From assembly GCA_014885115.2 (NCBI GenBank), contig WKLE02001181.1, positions 5,566-15,846 on the forward strand: a stretch of 10,281 bases of DNA, in the 5' to 3' direction. The notes under the pieces are model-generated. The model had not been told where the DNA came from, made no database searches, and saw only the letters and a program-made list of their open reading frames with translations. The first letter of the stretch is position 1, and each line of letters begins with the position of its first letter. The DNA is from Asterionellopsis glacialis. Lineage: Eukaryota; Bacillariophyta; Plagiogrammaphyceae; Rhaphoneidales; Asterionellopsidaceae. A program made the translations under genes and the position numbers. This document shows positions 1 to 7,000 of the stretch, in pieces.

Positions 1-1
1 G

Positions 2-97
2 GATATTTGTACTTCTACGAAATGTCGTAAATCTATTGATTGTCCTGAAGGATATGAATGTGTATCATGGGCCAATGATTGTGGTCTTGCAGTGTAA
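2..97 (+). CDS. C-terminal end of a cysteine-rich protein (5' part outside window)
   Basis: Reading from base 2, the frame stays open for 31 codons and ends at TAA (95-97). The residues contain five cysteines spaced C-x4-C-x5-C-x5-C-x6-C, with the block CPEGYEC followed by a tryptophan and a final CGLAV. Such dense, regularly spaced cysteines, with a 'CP.GY.C' core, are typical of small disulfide-bonded extracellular modules (EGF-like, EB-like and similar). This suggests the last module of a secreted or membrane-exposed protein, but the family cannot be named from so short a piece. The following DNA turns AT-rich and non-coding at once, as expected for a 3' UTR. No start, signal peptide or upstream domain is visible because the gene is cut by the window edge. 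A chance open frame is possible, but the cysteine pattern argues against it. Confidence 0.55.
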   Translation, partial: DICTSTKCRKSIDCPEGYECVSWANDCGLAV

Positions 98-299
98 AAC
101 AAATACAAACAAAAAAGGTGTAAAAGTATGTTGGAAAGGACATTGAAACATTTGTGTAAAAAGGGACAAGCTATGTTTATCTTTAAGAATGTTTCGATAG
201 GGTACTTTTTCTCTTGTCCCAAATGCCCCCCAAAAAAAACACAACTTTTCGTTCTACAATGTAGTTGAAAAAAATAATAATAATATTTACACATGACTT

Positions 300-329
300 G
301 ATACGATATGATGTGATGTGATGTGATTT
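300..329. repeat. Pentanucleotide tandem repeat, GATGT-type
   Basis: Six consecutive 5-base units begin with GAT: GATAC, GATAT, GATGT, GATGT, GATGT, GATTT. The three central units are identical and the flanking ones differ by one or two bases, so this is a small, decaying tandem array. It lies in non-coding DNA downstream of the cysteine-rich gene. Confidence 0.8.
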
Positions 330-647
330 ATCTATACACTGTCTGTAGAGAACCTAAACATAACATGATTGTTTTTTGTATACATATATATATAAAATGT
401 GAACCATGATACTTTGTAAAATGTCAATTTTATAATATATATTTTCGTTTTTGTGTGTACAAGCTCTAAAGAAATGTGTGTGTTTGTACAACAGTACACA
501 CGGAGAAACGCTGACGAGCTGCGCATGTACCTAAACTAAACAAAACTAAAAAAAAACATAACCATCCATTTTTGAACTTGTTATGTATATATACAAACCA
601 AAAATTATTTTTATTCTACTAATCATGACTTGACTCTCACTTGTAGG

Positions 648-649
<2 letters not shown>

Positions 650-686
<37 letters not shown>
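650..686. repeat. (AG)n dinucleotide microsatellite
   Basis: An uninterrupted AG repeat of 37 bases, about 18 copies, lies in AT-rich intergenic DNA. The purity and length suggest an actively length-variable microsatellite. Further short GAGA/GAAAGA runs follow to about 800, so the flank is purine-rich on the plus strand. Confidence 0.95.
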
Positions 687-689
<3 letters not shown>

Positions 690-1393
690 TACTTGCTAGA
701 GAGAACCATTAGAGACTGCAGTACGAGTACATACTATACTAAAGGTTCTAGAAACTAAAGGTGTAAGATTCGAGACTCTAATAGAAAGAAAGAGAGGATG
801 GATTGTCACAAAAAGACAATGTTTATTAAAAATAACACTAACTATTTCTCATGTTTCTTCCTTTCCCTGAAAAAAAAAAGCTGTAGCAACGCAGATAGAG
901 TGTAGTGGCTATATAGCGAATAATACACTGACCTCAAATAGAAATAGTAGTAACAAATTTGAAAAAAAACGTTGGAGGAGATGTATACACAATAGATATA
1001 CTGTATAAAGAAATTGGTGGAGTCAGTCATTTTACCACAAGGATGAATATTTTGGAGCAATGATACTTTCCTACAGCTTTTGTTTCAAACGCCTCTGGAG
1101 TATCTCCAACAACAAACAAACCAAAAAAAAAGACAAAATGTGAAGGAGAGTATGATGTGTATGTACATCACGCTATTTTCGTTCTTGTTGGGTTAGCTCA
1201 ACATCGATTTTGGAGGAGAAGGAGAGAGAAAAAAGAGAACTGGGACCCTCAATTAAAATGACTGACTATTTCTTATATACTTTGTACAGTAAATATTGAA
1301 TAATACGAAACACCTACCCTATAGAAGTAAAGAGCCGAAACAACACAATATTCGTATTTTTCGAAACTTTATCATTCTATTTTAAAATAGCAA

Positions 1394-2153
1394 ATGTCGA
1401 AAGAGATGTACTCGTACAGTAAGATGGAACCATGTGCAGTTGTATATAACAAAGTCCTCAAATTGTATAATTTCAGTTCTTACCTTTTTAGCTTTTTTGC
1501 TGCTAGTTTTGTACTGTGTGGTTCAAGAGGATCTCTTCACGTAGAACGTCCTCGTAGGAGATGGTATGATATTTTAACGCTTCTTTACTGGACATTCCAA
1601 ACTATGGCGCAATTTCGCTCTCGGAAGCCGTATCCTTTTTACTTAATATGACGCGTACGTAAAAAATTATATGATTTTTCGTAGGTAGGATGAGCACATG
1701 TCTAAAAAAACATGTTGGGAGGTGGAAAAAAGAGAACTCCAAAAAATGCAGAAAAACGAGAAGCCTTTGCACAACTTGTGACACGCATGCGAACCATCCA
1801 TTGCAAAGTGCTGGTACTTTGTACTTTTTTTTTCAGGGTGTACAATTGGGAAAGCAAACTAATTATTGCCAATCATGCGAATCACGGTAACAAACGAAAC
1901 GAACCGAAAAAAAAAACAAGATCTCTCCCTTCAAACTGGGCGAGTGATTCCACTTCGCACAAAAAAATAATCGCTCAACAGTATATTCATTTCAGGACAC
2001 ACAATACGAGAACTCGAAACACAACAAAACTACAACAACATTCTTCGTACAGACAATCCATAAACACTCACTCTCTTGTGAAGACAGTACACCACACACG
2101 CTCTTCTGTCATTTCCCGGTCCTCTCCCTTTTATAATTCTTTCTCGCTCCATC
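1394..2153. other. Upstream region and likely 5' leader of the MFSD8-like gene
   Basis: No protein-coding gene is supported here. The open frames at 1394-1651 and 1712-2191 have no recognisable domain, and the second overlaps the true start of the transporter in another frame. From about 1998 to 2100 the plus strand becomes rich in A and C (many ACA and CAA units) and then pyrimidine-rich up to the ATG at 2154, which resembles a lightly structured 5' leader. A possible leader intron runs from a GGTAAC donor (GT at 1887-1888) to a TTCATTTCAG acceptor ending at 1995. Another acceptor-like tract, a long T run followed by CAG, lies near 1826-1837. Neither is proven. Confidence 0.4.
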
Positions 2154-3785
2154 ATGCCGCTTCTTACTGGAATGCATTCACCGCATGTTAGCTCAAGTTT
2201 TCTTGAAGGAAAAAGCAACAGCGTTCATAAAAGTGCAAGTTTACTTTCTTTTCATAGCAACCCTTTCGATGTTTTTGAAGGTGGCGAAAGTAATAGAGGA
2301 AAGAGACCCAGTTTTGACTCTGTACCTTCGTTCGTTAGCAATAGCGAGATCGAAGGAATCACTGAAGAACCAACCAAGACATCCAAGAAACCGCGTTCCA
2401 TCATCATTTCATTCGTGGTAGTTTACACCATGATCTTTTTTAATGGGTGCTGTTTCACTGCTGTGATGCCTTCTGTTCCCTTTTATCTTCAATATTTGGA
2501 AGCCCCACCAGAGTTTCTAGGGTGGGTCGTTAGCTTTTATAGTCTCGGTCAGATTTTCGGATCACCAAGTGGTGGTTGGTTGTTGAGTAAAGGCTTATCA
2601 GGAAAGGACCTTCTCACGATGACATCTACGATCGGACTTGCATCCAGTATTTTGTATGCTGCTGCACCTGATTATGTCGATATTTTGTATGCACGATTAC
2701 TTACGGGAATCAGTGCTGGGGCAGAATTTACGACTGAACTTACCTTCATTGCTGAAAACACAACCTTTAAAGAACGTACCGCATTCTTGGCTTCTGTCAC
2801 TGCGTGTAACGTGGTTGGTTTCATAATGGGTCCCGCATTGGGTAATCTACTCGCATACCTTGACATCAACTTTATGGGACTCGCGATCAATCAATACACA
2901 GGACCTGGTTGGCTCTTGGCAACCATGTTCCTGATGGATATAGGTATGGTGCGCATGTTCTTCACGGACCATGCCCTTGAGTATGATGAAAAGAGTGATA
3001 CTACTGACTCGTCCTCCGAAACAGCTGGCCTTATGGACAAAGATCAGCAAGATCCGTCTTATGGGGGTATCGACAATAACGATACACCGAAAAACGAAAA
3101 AGACGTTGAAACTGGTAATGCTAACCCACAAGATGCTGTTGCAGCAGATGAGCCACCTCCATCAATATCTGTCGTCCTTAGCTTGATATTTGTCCAATTC
3201 AGCCTCATGTGCGGTTGGTCGTTGGTGGAGACCGTCACGTCTCCTATAGTCCAGGACTATTTTGATTGGGATGTGCGCGAGGCCAACTTACTCTTCACAT
3301 GCGGTGGCTTCGTTAGCCTAGCAATGTATGTTGTATTTGTAATAGCATCGAAACGAGTACAAGATCGGTGGTTGGTGATTACAGCTTTGGTGCTCTGTAC
3401 TATGGGATTCTTCCTAGGTGTCGACTGGCTTCAGCTCGATTGGGTCCCCAGTTGGTTACAAGCACCCGTCCCGCCATATTTGCCACGTTTCCTGGTAGGC
3501 TTTGCACTCTTGAACGCAGGCTTTATGACTGGTCGATCAGTCTGTTTTGCTCTCTACTCCAAGCTCATTGCCCAGAAATATCAAAGCAAGTATCTTGGCT
3601 GGATGGTTGCCGCAGGTTCTGCAGCTCGGACACTTGGGCCGTTTGCTGCCGTTCGAGTATACTATGGCATCAAAAACCCAGGGAATGACTTACTTGCGCT
3701 CTTTGGTTCAGTTGGAGTTTTTCACATAATCTGCTTTGCAATGGTATGTTGTCTATGGTCGAGATTACTACCAGTAGCTTCATAA
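2154..3785 (+). CDS. MFSD8: MFSD8/CLN7-like major facilitator superfamily transporter
   Basis: Intact single-exon gene, 543 residues, close to the roughly 520 of animal MFSD8 (CLN7). That protein is a 12-helix lysosomal membrane protein reported to conduct chloride, and its loss causes a neuronal ceroid lipofuscinosis. Family blocks seen here: FLGWVVSFYSLGQ (121-133), YARLLTGISAG (179-189), FKERTAF (205-211), VVGFIMGP (220-227), INQYTGP (245-251), ETVTSP (359-364), LYSK (467-470) and YLGWMVAAGSAARTLGP (480-496). Helices lie near 82-103, 121-142, 153-171, 177-199, 209-232, 249-270, 337-360, 376-398, 405-425, 443-466, 478-500 and 511-535. About 80 polar residues precede helix 1, with an NPF triplet at 36-38. 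A hydrophilic acidic loop (271-335) separates the two halves and holds a dileucine-like ETAGLM. Endolysosomal or vacuolar location is inferred from the family. The start at 2154 has a pyrimidine-rich leader; residue 7 is an alternative Met. The gene is convergent with the large gene to its right. Confidence 0.85.
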   Translation: MPLLTGMHSPHVSSSFLEGKSNSVHKSASLLSFHSNPFDVFEGGESNRGKRPSFDSVPSFVSNSEIEGITEEPTKTSKKPRSIIISFVVVYTMIFFNGCCFTAVMPSVPFYLQYLEAPPEFLGWVVSFYSLGQIFGSPSGGWLLSKGLSGKDLLTMTSTIGLASSILYAAAPDYVDILYARLLTGISAGAEFTTELTFIAENTTFKERTAFLASVTACNVVGFIMGPALGNLLAYLDINFMGLAINQYTGPGWLLATMFLMDIGMVRMFFTDHALEYDEKSDTTDSSSETAGLMDKDQQDPSYGGIDNNDTPKNEKDVETGNANPQDAVAADEPPPSISVVLSLIFVQFSLMCGWSLVETVTSPIVQDYFDWDVREANLLFTCGGFVSLAMYVVFVIASKRVQDRWLVITALVLCTMGFFLGVDWLQLDWVPSWLQAPVPPYLPRFLVGFALLNAGFMTGRSVCFALYSKLIAQKYQSKYLGWMVAAGSAARTLGPFAAVRVYYGIKNPGNDLLALFGSVGVFHIICFAMVCCLWSRLLPVAS

Positions 3786-4054
3786 CTGTTTAATCCAAAG
3801 TTGAACCGACAAGAATCAACAAAGTACACCACACCTATACTACATCATAGGGTACCCCATGCATATTTTCAACAAATCTAGGAAATACAAGGACTACTTA
3901 TACTGCATACATCTGAACAATTTAACTATTTCATCATCGCCTATCCTATTTTATGAGAACGGATCATATTTATATTCCACTTTTACTTCAATAAAAACTC
4001 GTGATTTTAAGCTTTCTCAACGTGAAACATTTAGCCTCTTGCCGCTTTGGGGTG
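3786..4054. other. Convergent intergenic region (two 3' UTRs)
   Basis: These 269 bases lie between the stop codons of the plus-strand transporter and the minus-strand large gene, so both 3' UTRs must share the stretch. It is AT-rich and has no convincing gene. The open frame at 3859-4104 runs into the large gene's antisense strand and shows no domain. Confidence 0.6.
3990..3995 (+). terminator. Candidate AATAAA polyadenylation signal of the MFSD8-like gene
   Basis: A canonical AATAAA hexamer lies on the plus strand about 205 bases after the transporter's TAA and 60 bases before the stop codon of the convergent gene. Position and strand fit a poly(A) signal, but the hexamer is short, the region is AT-rich, and many protists do not depend on this exact motif. 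Confidence 0.3.
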
Positions 4055-7000
4055 CTATGGAGAAGCGCCAGTTGATGATACAAGAACTTGAAGAAAGTGA
4101 GTAGCAAGCATTCTAACTTCAGAATCCTCAGTATCTGTTGTAACAGAATCTTGTAAAGTAGAAACTATTTGTTTCCAATCTTCATTACTTATCATAGCAT
4201 CAGATTGAGATTGTAAAAGTTCACTAACAATTGAGAGAATGAGCTTCAAAGCAGCCTTTCTCATAGTTTGCTTTGCTGCGGAAAGGCCGCTGCTATCCAG
4301 GGAAACGCTGTGCTTGAAGGATTGCAATCCCCACTGAAGTGCTAAGTGCACGCCTCTTTTTATTTCTTCTTTCGTATTTGTTTCTGCGAGCATATCAAAA
4401 GATTTGCTTCTTGTTAAAACCACAAATACAAGTTGAAGTGCTGCGGCCATACACAGAGGGTGGTACAAACTTCTTTTGTCGACGTTGTTGTTGTTCCTCG
4501 CTTCGTCGGTGTCTACTGTCGATGATGATGCGTAGCCCCACCTAACAATCCAAGGGGTGGTGTGTTTTGACCAATGGTTCAAGTGTCCATTTTTCAGAGA
4601 ACAGCGCTGCGATACAACAAGGAAAGCATTCCAAATACAGGTTCTAGCTGAAGGAGAGAATGATTCAATCTCGGTTGTTGCACCCTTCCAAGGTGCACTA
4701 TTGATCCAATCTGCATTTGAGGATTGACCACATTGGATGATACTGACCAAAGAATGGTAAATGTCGCCAAGAGTTGACAGAAGTGCTGTGACACTATCGG
4801 CCTTTTCCATCGGGTTCTCGGATCTATTTAGTTTATTGAACCTTCGCAGAGAATAGGATTCCAAACAAATGGCAAAGAAATCAATACAACCAGTTTGTAG
4901 CTCGACCCATTCCTCCTCGTTTAGAATAACAGGCTGATGAGTAAGAATAGTAGGATCTATCGCGGGAGATGCTAAAACATGGATAGCAAATGAAGCTGTT
5001 TTTAGTATTCCATCTCCATCTTCATTATCTTGAGCAAGAGATATATAACTACAAGCTGCATAGAGGGCAGCTTTTGCTGGTCGGATCGCATTTGTCAGCA
5101 CTACGGGCTGTTGACTTTGTGGTGACGACATCTTGTTGTCCTCTTTGATGGACAGAATGGTATGGAAAAGGTTGGAAAATGCAGGGCGACAGATAGCTTC
5201 AAAGCAACACATGTTTGCATGGAAGGAGGACCCATGGCTATCCATTACGGAAGAAAAAGGCAAACACCTTGCTGCAATATCAGCCGACAATTTGCGTTCC
5301 TCCGCAGTAAATTTAGGAGTATTGTTGATGAAACCGTAATTAGCTGTCTTGGAGATGTCTAGCCGCAACTTTATTTCTGAAATTATCCCTCCAAGCAGAT
5401 CAGAATACTGCTGTGCGCTAGGACTAATGTCGTCAAGGTGTTCGCCTATTTTTCGGCATAGAGAAGCTGACATTGAAAAGTACCAACGTGGGATTCTTCG
5501 CAGTAATAATAGCGGAGATAATCTGAGAAACACTGTTACTCTTTCAGAAGCAATTTCATTGTTCGTAGTTGTACGTGTTGTCTTTTGCATTTCCTCCAAA
5601 CATATCCGTAGCAAAGTTGATGTTGCATGGCATATTTTTCTCCTGCAGCTACTACAACTTGAGGAGTTCTCTTCTAAACAAAGACTTCCCAGCAAAGTGA
5701 GTGGGACAGTACTTGATGGAACACGAAACATTTCGGCACCCACTGCTTGTAAAAGATTTGCATACGCCTTTTCTTCATCCGCGCCCAGTGAGCTACTATC
5801 TTGAAGTAATAGATATCTTTTCCATGAGCAAACAAACTTTGAACAAACCAAATGAAGGTTGTTGTTGCCGCCGCTGTCGTTTGAGTTGCTTTGTTTCACA
5901 GTGAAGCTTTCTTCGATTTTCAATAGGCTATCCACTACAACATTCACAAACCTCTCCACTCGCTTCTCTACGACGTTTCTTTTCATTATTTCTAAGAGGA
6001 TTGTATCAATTGCATCCACAAGGGAAGTTGGGAGTGGAGAAGGTTGATCTTCATTGTCCACCAAAACTTTTGCCAGAAGCGATAATAACTTTGGAACAGT
6101 CTTTTCAACGTCGGGAAGACAAGCTAGTAATTCTCCAACTCCCTTCATCTTGTTGTTCTGAGAATGAGTATTGCGAGAAATACCTTCAATAAGCTTATCT
6201 CCCGCTAGGTAGGCCAGGGACGAATATTCCTTCAGCGGTGGTGCTGCATTCAACTCACCATTATTACTAGTATTGATTGTACACAATGTTTGGTTTAACA
6301 CTGTGGCAAGTAATTCAAACATTACTTCACTGCAATGGTTACTTTCGTCATTGCAATAGGAGACAAGAGCCATTAGAAGTGACTCTCCTTTGCTCAGAAT
6401 ACATCGTGTTAGAAGGTGATACAAGATAGATGCATGGTCATCGACGACCTCATTCTCCAGGAGTTCACTTGAATGGGTACTAGTAAAAGTAGATACTTCT
6501 TGGGACAATACGTTTTGTCGATTCAAACTCTTGATCTGTTTCAATTTTGCCAGCATAATGTTACAGGAAAAATATACCGAACCAACTTTAGTACTTATGC
6601 TATCAGGATTCATGTTGATTAAATCCTTGGGTAGGCCTTCGTTTTTGGAGCACATGTGATTTCTAGAGAAAGAAAAAGTGAAAGGGTACAATAAACAAAA
6701 GAAAGTAGAATGAGAATAACTCCCCTTCGAGTGGTGTTATTCTTTTTGGGAAAGCAACATTCGTGTTTTCGTAATGGGATTTTGGGCGGGAAGGGACGGA
6801 CGGACTTACATCAAGGCCAATAGCAATCGAGAAGATATCTTTTGCAATGAGGATCCAAACAATTTTAAACCAAGTTCTGTGACACGATCAAGCTGATTCG
6901 TTTTCTGGATTGTATGATCGTCATCTGAACTACTACTACTACGAAGTTTCTTGCTGATATCCTTGTTTTCTTCTTTCTCACCACCCTCCTCTGTCAAGTT

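Larger units (their letters stand above)
98..1393. other. AT-rich intergenic region with simple repeats, no supported gene
   Basis: About 1.3 kb of AT-rich DNA with many A and T runs and stop codons in all frames. The open frames here are short, AT-driven in composition (rich in Phe, Tyr, Lys, Ile, Ser) and show no domain or motif. The first part is probably the 3' UTR of the cysteine-rich gene. It contains a GATRY pentamer repeat (300-329) and a long AG repeat (650-686). I found no convincing tRNA A/B boxes on either strand. Confidence 0.6.

Noticed and set aside
1519..1540. GGTTCAAGAG resembling a tRNA T-loop
   Set aside because: No matching T-stem, no A-box at the right distance and no acceptor stem; not a tRNA.
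1394..1651. Plus-strand 85-residue open frame with a hydrophobic stretch
   Set aside because: Composition follows local AT-rich DNA, there is no homology I recognise, and no splice or promoter context supports it.
1712..2191. Plus-strand 159-residue open frame upstream of the transporter
   Set aside because: Rich in Thr, Asn, His and Gln because it translates the CA-rich leader; it overlaps the transporter start out of frame and has no domain.
5349..5804. Plus-strand 151-residue open frame within exon 2
   Set aside because: Lies wholly antisense to the long helical exon 2 frame and shows no recognisable motif; consistent with a chance open frame.
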